A stretch of DNA of 26,302 nucleotides from DASQFD01 sp035633255 (GTDB lineage: Bacteria; Actinomycetota; Actinomycetes; Actinomycetales; Dermatophilaceae). Positions 7,743 to 15,467 of this stretch are shown here, one piece after another. The notes beneath the pieces are model-generated. The model searched no databases and was not told the origin of the DNA. It saw only the letters and a program-made list of their open reading frames with translations. The stretch spans positions 1-26,302 of the forward strand of contig DASQFD010000086.1 in the NCBI GenBank assembly GCA_035633255.1. Direction: 5' to 3'. The stretch's first letter is position 1; each line of letters begins with the position of its first letter. Made by a program: the position numbers and the translations under genes.

Positions 7743-7780
7743 CGAAGGGCCCGTATGCCGGCCGGCATACGGGCCCTTCG
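7743..7780. terminator. Bidirectional terminator, perfect 38-bp palindrome
   Basis: Bases 7743-7761 are the exact reverse complement of 7762-7780, so either strand folds into a hairpin of about 17 bp with a tight loop. It lies between the stop of the secreted-protein gene (7699, plus) and the stop of tuf (7803, minus), where one structure can end both transcripts. On each strand the stem ends in CCCTTCG, giving only two T residues, typical of actinobacterial terminators without a long T-tract. Confidence 0.9.
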
Positions 7781-7802
7781 TGCGGCGGTCAGCCGCGGGG
7801 GG

Positions 7803-8999
<1,197 letters not shown>

Positions 9000-9122
9000 T
9001 TCTCTCGTCCTCCTCGGGACTTCTGGTTTGACGCCGGGCGCCCGGTGCAGGACGTGGCGTGGTGCTGGTGCTCTTTGGCTTGGGGACCGCGCGGGTCCGG
9101 GTGCGCCGGGTGACAGCAGTTG

Positions 9123-9128
9123 AGTCTA
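9123..9128 (-). promoter_or_regulatory. Putative tuf promoter -10 box
   Basis: TAGACT on the minus strand fits the actinobacterial -10 pattern TANNNT and lies just after the fusA stop. The -35 region is poor (GAAGAC at the right distance, inside fusA). The start would be near 9116, giving a leader of about 117 bases that contains a 12-bp palindrome (9034-9045) and a 5-bp stem (9084-9098). A separate tuf promoter would suit the excess of EF-Tu over other str products, but this is inferred. Confidence 0.4.
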
Positions 9129-9132
9129 GCGG

Positions 9133-11247
9133 TCACTCACCGCGGGTCTTCTTGATGATCTCCTCGGAGACCGACTTGGGGACCTCGGCATAGGAGTCGA
9201 ACTCCATGGAGTAGTTCGCCCGGCCCTGCGTCTTGCTCCGGAGGTCGCCGACGTAGCCGAACATCTCCGAGAGCGGGACCAGGCCACGCACGACCTTGGC
9301 GCCGCTGATGTCCTCCATGGCCTGGATGTGGCCACGGCGGGAGTTGATGTCGCCGATGACGTCGCCCATGTACTCCTCGGGGGTGCGCACCTCGACGGCC
9401 ATCATCGGCTCCAGGAGGACCGGGTCGCACTTGCGCACGGCCTCCTTCAGCGCCATCGAGCCGGCGATCTTGAACGCCATCTCCGAGGAGTCGACGTCGT
9501 GGTACGCCCCGTCGAGCAGCGTGGCCTTGATCCCGACGAGCGGGTAGCCGGCGAGGATGCCGTACTGCATGGCGTCCTGGATGCCGTGGTCGACCGAGGG
9601 GATGTACTCGCGCGGGACCCGGCCACCGGTGACCTTGTTCTCGAACTCGTACAGCTCGCCGTCGGAGGTGTCCAGGGGCTCCAGGGCGATCTGGACCTTG
9701 GCGAACTGGCCCGACCCGCCGGTCTGCTTCTTGTGGGTGTAGTCGTGCTTGTCCACGCGGCGCCGGATGGTCTCCCGGTAGGCGACCTGAGGCTTGCCGA
9801 CGTTGGCCTCGACCTTGAACTCGCGCCGCATCCGGTCCACGAGGATGTCCAGGTGCAGCTCGCCCATGCCGGCGATGATGGTCTGGCCGGTCTCCACGTC
9901 GAGGGTGACCTGGAAGGTCGGGTCCTCCTCGGCGAGCTTCTGGATCGCCGTGCCGAGCTTCTCCTGGTCGCCCTTGGTCTTGGGCTCGATGGCGACCTGG
10001 ATGACCGGCTCGGGGAAGGTCATCGACTCGAGCACCACCGGGGCGTCGATGGCGCACAGGGTGTCGCCCGTCGTGGTGTTCTTCAGCCCGATCGCGGCGT
10101 AGATGTGCCCGGCGAGGGCATCGCCCACCGGGTTCTCCTTGTTGGCGTGCATCTGGAAGAGCTTCCCGATGCGCTCCTTCTTGACCTTGGTCGAGTTCAG
10201 CACCTGGGTCCCGGAGTGGATCTGGCCGGAGTAGACCCGGATGAAGGTCAGGGTGCCGAAGAACGGGTGCGCGGCGACCTTGAAGGCGAGCGCGGAGAAC
10301 GGGTCCTCCAGGCTCGGGTGCCGGGTGACGTGCTCCTCCTCGTTCCCCGGGGCGTGGCCCTGCATGGCGGGCACGTCGAGCGGGCTGGGAAGGAAGTCGA
10401 CGACGGCGTCCAGCATCGGCTGCACGCCGCGGTTCTTGAAGGCCGAGCCGCAGAGGACGGGGTAGACCTCGGACCTGACGGTGAGCGCGCGGACGCCGCC
10501 CTTGAGCTCGTCGACGGTCAGCTCGGCGCCCTCGAGGTACTTCTCCATGAGCGTGTCGTCGGACTCGGCGACCCGCTCGACGAGCGCGTGGCGGTACTCC
10601 CGGGCCCGCTCGAGCAGGTCTGCCGGGATCTCCTGGACCTCGTACTTGGCGCCCATGGTCACGTCGCCCTTGGCGTCACCCGGCCAGACCAGCGCGCGCA
10701 TCTCGAGCAGGTCGACCACGCCGACGAACTCGTGCTCCGCACCGATCGGCAGCTGCAGGACCAGCGGCTCCGCGCCGAGGCGGTCGACGATGGTCTTGAC
10801 GGTGAAGTAGAAGTCGGCGCCGAGCTTGTCCATCTTGTTGACGAAGCAGATGCGCGGCACGCCGTACTTGTCGGCCTGGCGCCACACGGTCTCGGACTGC
10901 GGCTCCACGCCCTCCTTGCCGTCGAAGACGGCGACGGCGCCGTCCAGGACGCGCAGCGAGCGCTCCACCTCGACGGTGAAGTCGACGTGGCCGGGCGTGT
11001 CGATGATGTTGATCTGGTTGTCGTTCCAGAAGCTGGTCACGGCCGCGGAGGTGATGGTGATCCCCCGCTCCTTCTCCTGCTCCATCCAGTCGGTGGTGGA
11101 CGCACCGTCGTGCGTCTCGCCCATCTTGTGGTTGACGCCCGTGTAGAAGAGGATGCGCTCGGTCGCCGTGGTCTTGCCGGCGTCGATGTGCGCCATGATG
11201 CCGATGTTCCGGACCCTGGTCAGGTCGGTCAGGACGTCGAGTGCCAC
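9133..11247 (-). CDS. fusA: Elongation factor G
   Basis: EF-G is the translocase GTPase; with RRF it also recycles ribosomes. From a GTG at 11247 the product is 704 residues (VALDVLTDLTRVRNIGIMAHIDAGKTT), the usual actinobacterial length. The G domain shows AHIDAGKT (19-26), the switch I region GETHDGASTTDWMEQEKERGITI, DTPGHVDF and NKMDKLG. Domains III-V follow, with MGELHLDILVDRMRREF, RETIRR, GGSGQFAKV and GYPLVGIKATLLDG. Upstream open frame over the rpsG gap lacks homology and is excluded. The ribosome-binding site is weak (AGAAGA). It follows rpsG after 133 bases holding two hairpins. The P-loop continues TTAT where TTTT is more common, a mild substitution. Confidence 0.97.
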   Translation of the reverse strand: MALDVLTDLTRVRNIGIMAHIDAGKTTATERILFYTGVNHKMGETHDGASTTDWMEQEKERGITITSAAVTSFWNDNQINIIDTPGHVDFTVEVERSLRVLDGAVAVFDGKEGVEPQSETVWRQADKYGVPRICFVNKMDKLGADFYFTVKTIVDRLGAEPLVLQLPIGAEHEFVGVVDLLEMRALVWPGDAKGDVTMGAKYEVQEIPADLLERAREYRHALVERVAESDDTLMEKYLEGAELTVDELKGGVRALTVRSEVYPVLCGSAFKNRGVQPMLDAVVDFLPSPLDVPAMQGHAPGNEEEHVTRHPSLEDPFSALAFKVAAHPFFGTLTFIRVYSGQIHSGTQVLNSTKVKKERIGKLFQMHANKENPVGDALAGHIYAAIGLKNTTTGDTLCAIDAPVVLESMTFPEPVIQVAIEPKTKGDQEKLGTAIQKLAEEDPTFQVTLDVETGQTIIAGMGELHLDILVDRMRREFKVEANVGKPQVAYRETIRRRVDKHDYTHKKQTGGSGQFAKVQIALEPLDTSDGELYEFENKVTGGRVPREYIPSVDHGIQDAMQYGILAGYPLVGIKATLLDGAYHDVDSSEMAFKIAGSMALKEAVRKCDPVLLEPMMAVEVRTPEEYMGDVIGDINSRRGHIQAMEDISGAKVVRGLVPLSEMFGYVGDLRSKTQGRANYSMEFDSYAEVPKSVSEEIIKKTRGE

Positions 11248-11303
11248 TGCTGTCGTCTTCTCTCGCTCGTGTGCGTGGAGGTTCCGTGCGGTCAACGTGC
11301 GCG

Positions 11304-11328
11304 GGGGCGCAGGTATGCCGGGCGCCCC
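11304..11328 (-). other. Second stem in the rpsG-fusA gap
   Basis: GGGGCGC (11304-11310) pairs with GCGCCCC (11322-11328), a 7-bp stem with an 11-base loop that contains the recurring 8-mer GTATGCCG (11313-11320). It lies directly after the larger 14-bp stem in the direction of transcription. Together they could form an attenuator or a processing site; this is inference. Confidence 0.4.
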
Positions 11329-11331
11329 GGT

Positions 11332-11372
11332 CCGGTGTGCCGGCCGAGCGAGGTGCGGGGCCGGCACACCGG
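11332..11372 (-). terminator. Intercistronic hairpin between rpsG and fusA (possible attenuator)
   Basis: Bases 11332-11345 and 11359-11372 are perfect 14-bp inverted repeats (CCGGTGTGCCGGCC and its complement) around a 13-base loop, starting nine bases after the rpsG stop. There is no T-tract on the minus strand, so partial termination or an mRNA processing or stability element are both possible. It divides rpsL-rpsG from fusA-tuf within an operon normally transcribed together. Confidence 0.55.
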
Positions 11373-11380
11373 GACGACGG

Positions 11381-11851
11381 TCACCAGCGGTAGTGCGCGA
11401 AGGCCTTGTTCGACTCGGCCATCTTGTGGGTGTCCTCGCGGCGCTTGACCGCGGCACCGAGGCCGTTGCTGGCGTCGAGGATCTCGTTCATCAGCCGGTC
11501 GGTCATGGTCTTCTCGCGGCGCTGCCGGCTGTAGCCGATGAGCCAGCGCAGCGACAGCGTCGTCGCCCGGTTCGGCTTGACCTCGATCGGCACCTGGTAG
11601 GTCGCGCCACCGACGCGGCGGGACTTGACCTCCAGGGTGGGCTTGATGTTGTCCAGCGCGCGCTTGAGCGTGACGACCGGGTCCGTGCCGGTCTTGGCGC
11701 GGCAGCCCTCGAGGGCGCCGTAGACGATGGTCTCCGCGATGGACTTCTTGCCGTCGAGGAGCACCTTGTTGACCAGCGCGGTCACCAGCGGGCTGCCGTA
11801 GACGGGGTCGACGACGAGTGGGCGCTTCGGAGCGGGGCCCTTGCGAGGCAT
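11381..11851 (-). CDS. rpsG: 30S ribosomal protein S7
   Basis: S7 nucleates assembly of the 30S head and contacts E-site tRNA and mRNA. The 156-residue product is the standard length and starts MPRKGPAPKRPLVVDPVYGSP. It contains the conserved ALVNKVLLDGKKSIAETIVYGAL, PTLEVKSRRVGGATYQVPIEV and LRWLIGYSRQRREKTM segments and ends KMAESNKAFAHYRW. The start overlaps the rpsL stop by one base (TAATG), so the two genes are coupled. In the str operon S7 is the classical translational repressor in enterobacteria; no equivalent site is evident here. Confidence 0.98.
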   Translation of the reverse strand: MPRKGPAPKRPLVVDPVYGSPLVTALVNKVLLDGKKSIAETIVYGALEGCRAKTGTDPVVTLKRALDNIKPTLEVKSRRVGGATYQVPIEVKPNRATTLSLRWLIGYSRQRREKTMTDRLMNEILDASNGLGAAVKRREDTHKMAESNKAFAHYRW

Positions 11852-12225
11852 TACTTCTTCTCCTTCTTCGCGCCGTAGCGGCTGCGGGCCTGCTTGCGGT
11901 TCTTCACGCCCTGGGTGTCGAGGGAGCCGCGGATGATCTTGTAGCGCACGCCGGGCAGGTCCTTCACGCGGCCCCCGCGGACGAGGACGATCGAGTGCTC
12001 CTGGAGGTTGTGGCCCTCACCGGGGATGTAGGCCGTGACCTCCATCTGGCTCGTCAGCCGAACGCGCGCGACCTTGCGCAGCGCGGAGTTCGGCTTCTTC
12101 GGCGTGGTGGTGTAGACCCGCGTGCACACCCCACGGCGCTGCGGGGAGCCCTTGAGGGCAGGCGTGCTGGTCTTGGTGATCTTGTCCTGCCGGCCCTTGC
12201 GCACCAGCTGGTTGATGGTAGGCAA
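11851..12225 (-). CDS. rpsL: 30S ribosomal protein S12
   Basis: S12 is part of the decoding centre and the target site for streptomycin resistance mutations. The 124-residue product reads MPTINQLVRKGRQDKITKTSTP, with PKKPNSALRKVARVRLT and VRGGRVKDLPGVRYKIIRG. Both Lys positions linked to streptomycin resistance (in KKPNS and GRVKDLPG) are wild type. The start is the second of two consecutive TTG codons (12223-12225), directly before CCT; AAAGGA lies six bases upstream and no ATG or GTG is available at the homologous position. It is first in the str operon, after a leader of about 220 bases. Confidence 0.96.
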   Translation of the reverse strand: MPTINQLVRKGRQDKITKTSTPALKGSPQRRGVCTRVYTTTPKKPNSALRKVARVRLTSQMEVTAYIPGEGHNLQEHSIVLVRGGRVKDLPGVRYKIIRGSLDTQGVKNRKQARSRYGAKKEKK

Positions 12226-12454
12226 CAACGATCCTTTGCTCTGGTCGTGACCGGCGCGGCGTCGCGACGGCTCCTTGTTCTGGCCCGCTGCTCGTCCCCG
12301 GGTGGGGTGCTCGCATCGGGTGCTCCTCCCTGCACTCCCCGCGGCGCATGCCTCGACGACGAGGAGTGGCGTGCGGGGCGCCCGGCAGGAGGTGGGCGCG
12401 CCGGTCGCGTCGGCGTCCGGCGTCGTGCGTCCGGACCTAGCCAGACAACATCCG

Positions 12455-12483
12455 AGGCTACCGGTATGCCGGTGACCGGCCAA
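12455..12483 (-). promoter_or_regulatory. str operon promoter with overlapping inverted repeats
   Basis: On the minus strand TTGGCC (12478-12483) and TAGCCT (12455-12460) are separated by 17 bases, a good housekeeping-sigma pattern. The start would be near 12448, giving a leader of about 220 bases before rpsL; that leader (12226-12447) holds no gene I support. Between the boxes are two overlapping inverted repeats: 12460-12473 (ACCGG/CCGGT) and 12468-12480 (GCCGGT/ACCGGC). These could be an operator or simply a GC-rich spacer. The promoter begins seven bases beyond the stop of the SAM-fold gene, so read-through from that gene is also likely. Confidence 0.65.
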
Positions 12484-12489
12484 ATCGCC

Positions 12490-13290
12490 TCAGGCCGGGC
12501 GCCGGGGGCCCGGCGTTCTCCGGGGCCCTGCCGGGCTCGGCGCTGGGGCGGGGAGCAGCAGGTAGAGCGCGTAGTCGAGGAGCCGGCCCTCGCGGGCCAC
12601 CGGCAGCCGACGCTCCGCGACGGCACCGCCCCGCCGGCCGGCGACCTCCCGCAGCCCGGCGAGCAGGTCCGGCGCGAGGTCGGAGGACCACGCCGCGAGG
12701 ACCCCGCCCGGCGCCAGCCGGGCGGCCGCGCGCTCCAGGCCGGGCACGGCATACAGGTCGGCGTTCGCCTCGCGCAGCAGGAAGCCGGGGCCGTTGTCGA
12801 CGTCGAGGAGGACCAGGTCCCACGGGCCGGCCGGGCTCCCCGGGGCGGCGGTGCCGGCGAGCACGTCGGCGACGTCGGCCACCGCGAGCCGGCAGCGGCC
12901 GCCTCCCTCGAGGTCGGCGAGCTCGGGCACCAGCCCGGCCCGCGCCCAGGCCACCAAGGGCTCGGCCAGCTCGACCACGTCGACCCGCCCCACGCGCCGG
13001 TCGGCGAGCACGGCGCGGGCCGTGAAGCCCAGGCCCAGCCCGCCGACGAGCACGCGGGAGGGGTCGGCACAGACCTCGAGCGCCGCCGCCGCCAGGGCCA
13101 CCTCCGTGGAGGTGTCGACGGTGTCCATCGCGAACCGCCCGTCCAGGACGAGCTCGAGCACCCGCCCGCGGCGCCGCAGCGCCACCTCGCCGGCCGCCGA
13201 GCAGGCTCGGGCGACGGGATGGGCCGGGGCTCCGTCGGCGGGGCCGCTCACGACGGCGCCGGCCGGCGCGGCGGCCGTGACACGGCGCAC
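12490..13290 (-). CDS. Spermidine-synthase-like SAM-fold protein
   Basis: A Rossmann-fold protein of 266 residues resembling the spermine/spermidine synthase superfamily, which binds SAM-type cofactors. A small N-terminal beta domain (about 33-60, VALRRRGRVLELVLDGRFAMDT) precedes the nucleotide-binding motif VLVGGLGLGFTARAVL (80-95), the acidic VDVVELAEP (103-111) and LVLLDVDNGPG. The acidic gate-keeping residues of true spermidine synthases are not obvious, so polyamine synthesis is doubtful and a methyltransferase or other aminopropyl-transfer-like role is possible. The GTG at 13290 is the longest start; a GTG at 13251 (VSGPADG) is an alternative that loses 13 poorly conserved residues. It diverges from the GtrA gene and lies directly before the str promoter. 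The C-terminus is Pro/Arg-rich. Confidence 0.8.
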   Translation of the reverse strand: MRRVTAAAPAGAVVSGPADGAPAHPVARACSAAGEVALRRRGRVLELVLDGRFAMDTVDTSTEVALAAAALEVCADPSRVLVGGLGLGFTARAVLADRRVGRVDVVELAEPLVAWARAGLVPELADLEGGGRCRLAVADVADVLAGTAAPGSPAGPWDLVLLDVDNGPGFLLREANADLYAVPGLERAAARLAPGGVLAAWSSDLAPDLLAGLREVAGRRGGAVAERRLPVAREGRLLDYALYLLLPAPAPSPAGPRRTPGPRRPA

Positions 13291-13318
13291 GGCTCGCGCT
13301 GCCGAGCGGTCCGGTTGG

Positions 13319-13324
13319 TAGCGT
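13319..13324 (+). promoter_or_regulatory. Putative -10 box for the GtrA gene
   Basis: TAGCGT fits TANNNT and would start transcription at about 13331-13332, directly at the GTG at 13332. That implies a leaderless mRNA, which is common in actinobacteria. No -35 box is recognisable. The 41-base gap to the divergent SAM-fold gene leaves little room for another promoter. Confidence 0.35.
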
Positions 13325-13331
13325 GGTCAGG

Positions 13332-13910
13332 GTGTGGAGCCGACTCGCCGCCCTGCGTGGCGTGCTGCACCCGACGCTCCGTCAGGTGATCAGCTACGGG
13401 ATGGTGGGGGCGGTCGGGTTCGTCGTCGATGTGGGGGGCTTCAACGCCCTGCGCTTCGCCGGTGGCGAGGGGCCCCTGCACGACTACCCGCTCGCCGCCA
13501 AGGTGATCTCGGGGGCAGCCGCCACGGTCGTCGCGTGGGTGGGCAACCGCTATTGGACCTTCCGGCACACGCGACGCGACGCCGCCCACCAGGAGTTCCT
13601 CCTCTTCGCCCTCGTCGCCATGATCGGCACCTTCATCGCCGTGGGGTGCCTCTGGTTCTCGCACTACGTGCTGGACCTCCGCTCGCCACTCGCCGACAAC
13701 ATCGCTGCGAACGGCGTGGGGTTGGCCCTGGGCATGGCCTTCCGCTTCTGGGCCTCCCGCCGTCACGTGTTCCGCCAGCCGGACCGCGGGGAACCGACCG
13801 GCTCCCACGAGGACGGGGGGGAGGGCCGCGGGACCGAGGACGCTGACGGGAGCCCCGCCCAGTCCTCGGAGCTCGCCGGCACCGCCCCCGACCTCAGCCG
13901 CCGCGCCTGA
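13332..13910 (+). CDS. GtrA family membrane protein (lipid-linked sugar flippase)
   Basis: GtrA proteins are small membrane proteins thought to flip undecaprenyl-phosphate-linked sugars across the membrane. The product has 192 residues from the GTG at 13332 (195 from the GTG at 13323). Four hydrophobic segments lie at about 18-40, 55-75, 88-112 and 122-142. Family signatures are present: a first helix starting RQVISYGMVGAVGFVVD, the loop WVGNRYWTFRHTRRDA and the end FRFWASRRHVF. The last 45 residues are a charged, low-complexity cytoplasmic tail that includes a G7 tract (13815-13821). The gene converges on the GT2 gene and overlaps its end by 17 bases, consistent with a functional pair. The start choice rests on the -10 box and lack of a ribosome-binding site. 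Confidence 0.88.
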   Translation: MWSRLAALRGVLHPTLRQVISYGMVGAVGFVVDVGGFNALRFAGGEGPLHDYPLAAKVISGAAATVVAWVGNRYWTFRHTRRDAAHQEFLLFALVAMIGTFIAVGCLWFSHYVLDLRSPLADNIAANGVGLALGMAFRFWASRRHVFRQPDRGEPTGSHEDGGEGRGTEDADGSPAQSSELAGTAPDLSRRA

Positions 13911-14628
13911 TCCTCCCGCTCCGCACCCGCATCCTCAGCACCAGACCGATCATCTCCAGCCCCAGGGCGATCGTCTTGGACAGCTCTCCGGTCACCGAGG
14001 AGACCCCGACGCGCTGGTGGTAGTTGACCGGGACCTGCACGATCCGCGCCCGGGTGATGATCGCAAGGAGCAGCATCTCGAGCCCGAAGGCGGACCCGTC
14101 GAGCCGTGAGCGCACCAGGACGGCGCGCGCCTGATCCCTCGTCATGACGCGGAACGTGCAGCCGACGTCGCTGAGGTAGGCGGTGTTGTACAGAGCCTCG
14201 ATCAGCTTGGCGACGGCCCAGTTCCCCCAGCGCAGGAACCACCCCATGTTCGCCCCGTGCCAGATGAAGTTCGCCACCGTGCGCGAGCCCACGACGAGGT
14301 CGCACTCGGGCATGAAGGCCAGCAGCTTGCGCAGGTCCTCCGGGTTGAACGTCCCGTCCGGTTCGCAGATGCAGACGAGGTCGGCGCCGGACCCGATCGC
14401 CTCGCTCAGGCCACGCTTGATCGCCGCGCCGTAGCCCTGGGTGGACTCGAGGACCTCCGTCGCGCCCGTCGTCGCCACCTCCTCCGAGGTGCCCGGCGCG
14501 GCATTGTTGTTGACGACGATGACCTCGTCGACGGCCTCGACGGACTCGAAGCGCCGCACGCACTCCGCGATGCTGTCCTTCTCGTTGTACGTCGGCAGCA
14601 CGACGACGAGCCGCTGGTCGCGCAGCAC
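13894..14628 (-). CDS. GT2 family glycosyltransferase (polyprenyl-phosphate sugar synthase-like)
   Basis: A cytoplasmic family 2 glycosyltransferase of 244 residues, similar to dolichyl/undecaprenyl-phosphate mannose or glucose synthases. It would move a sugar from a nucleotide donor to polyprenyl phosphate. The Rossmann-like GT-A start is LVVVLPTYNEKDSIAECV (7-24). The metal/nucleotide site is CEPDGTFNPEDL (88-99), with EPD where DxD is usual. VVGSRTVAN and DVGCTFRVM follow, and the family's C-terminal VPVNYHQRVGVSS. No clear transmembrane helix follows, so it is the short, DPM1-like form. The start is a GTG directly after the stop of the methyltransferase (TGA-GTG) with a perfect AAGGAGG five bases upstream, so the two genes form an operon. 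The sugar is unknown. Confidence 0.9.
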   Translation of the reverse strand: MLRDQRLVVVLPTYNEKDSIAECVRRFESVEAVDEVIVVNNNAAPGTSEEVATTGATEVLESTQGYGAAIKRGLSEAIGSGADLVCICEPDGTFNPEDLRKLLAFMPECDLVVGSRTVANFIWHGANMGWFLRWGNWAVAKLIEALYNTAYLSDVGCTFRVMTRDQARAVLVRSRLDGSAFGLEMLLLAIITRARIVQVPVNYHQRVGVSSVTGELSKTIALGLEMIGLVLRMRVRSGRIRRGG

Positions 14629-15387
14629 TCAGTCCTCCTTGGTGGGGGTGGCGACGACGAGCATCTGCCCGGCGAGCGGCTTGAGGGGCGAGCGGAGGTA
14701 CCAGGGCACGAGAAAGGTCAGCCCCGAGGCTCGTGACTTCAGGGTCAACGGCAGGAAGCGCGCCTTGACGACCTGGACCGTCCACCCGCTCGAGGTGAGG
14801 AAGTCCGAGAGTGACTGGTCGGTGAAGATGGCGATGTGGGTGTAGTCGTCGAAGTACCGGCCGGGGTTCAGCCGGAAGTTCGGCTGCATGAGGATCAGCC
14901 GTCCACCGGGCCGCAGCACTGAACGGGCGCCGTCGAGAAGCTGTCGGCTGGCGGGCCTCTCCAGGTGCTCGAGGAGGTTGGAGGCGAAGACGACGTCGAA
15001 GGAGCCCGGCTCGAACCGCGACAGGTCGGTGCAGTCGCCGACCACGGCCGTGACGTGGTCGGCAGCGGCCCGGCGGACCGTGGCGTCGACGTCCATGGCC
15101 ACGACGTGCGCTGCGTGGATGGTGTTGGCGAAGTCGCACCAGCCCGCACCGAGCTCGAGCACCGAGTCCCCCGGCCCGACCCACCTTCCGAGGTAGGCGC
15201 ACAGGTGGCGCCAGGTCTTCTCGCGGTTGGCGTCCTTCGCGAGCCGGGTCTCGAAGTACCCCGGCTCGTAGACCCCGGCCCCCTCGTCCGGGGAGGCGTC
15301 GGCGCGCCCGTCCGCGAGCCCCTCCGAGGGGGTGGGCGCTGACGGGGGGTGGGAGGATGCCGACACGCGCCGGGACGCTACCAGCAC
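14629..15387 (-). CDS. Class I SAM-dependent methyltransferase
   Basis: A 252-residue methyltransferase of the Methyltransf_11/25 type. Motif I is VLELGAGWCDFANTI (76-90), followed by the acidic VVAMDVD, VVGDCTD and the motif SFDVVFASNLLEHLERP (129-145), then LRPGGRLILMQPN. The first 38 residues are Pro/Ser-rich and unlikely to be part of the fold. It heads a two-gene operon with the GT2 gene (stop and start adjacent) and diverges from the GT-C-like gene, so a sugar or polyprenyl-glycan methylation role is a reasonable inference. No ribosome-binding site is seen at the GTG at 15387; a GTG at 15366 is an alternative. Substrate cannot be read from the sequence. Confidence 0.85.
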   Translation of the reverse strand: MLVASRRVSASSHPPSAPTPSEGLADGRADASPDEGAGVYEPGYFETRLAKDANREKTWRHLCAYLGRWVGPGDSVLELGAGWCDFANTIHAAHVVAMDVDATVRRAAADHVTAVVGDCTDLSRFEPGSFDVVFASNLLEHLERPASRQLLDGARSVLRPGGRLILMQPNFRLNPGRYFDDYTHIAIFTDQSLSDFLTSSGWTVQVVKARFLPLTLKSRASGLTFLVPWYLRSPLKPLAGQMLVVATPTKED

Positions 15388-15409
15388 GAGGCGGGCGGTC
15401 GCTCAGTCG

Positions 15410-15419
15410 ACCGTATACT
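15410..15419. promoter_or_regulatory. Overlapping divergent -10 boxes
   Basis: TATACT on the plus strand (15414-15419) is a near-consensus -10 box for the GT-C-like gene, with a start near 15426. The same bases read on the minus strand give TACGGT (15410-15415, TANNNT) for the methyltransferase-GT2 operon. No matching -35 is visible on either side. The 80-base gap between the divergent genes makes a shared control region likely. Confidence 0.5.
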
Positions 15420-15467
15420 CTCGTCCGCCTCGGCCGGCCGGCCGCACACGCCTCGAGAAGGAGATGG

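Noticed and set aside
9328..11448. Long plus-strand frame opposite fusA
   Set aside because: Mirror of the biased EF-G codons, with no start signal or recognisable family.
12017..12316. Upstream ORF before rpsL with a GGGAGGAG box and ATG at 12316, overlapping the rpsL start
   Set aside because: The ribosome-binding site is good, but most of the frame is a shadow of rpsL and the product shows no conserved features. It could be a leader ORF, but nothing beyond the box supports it.
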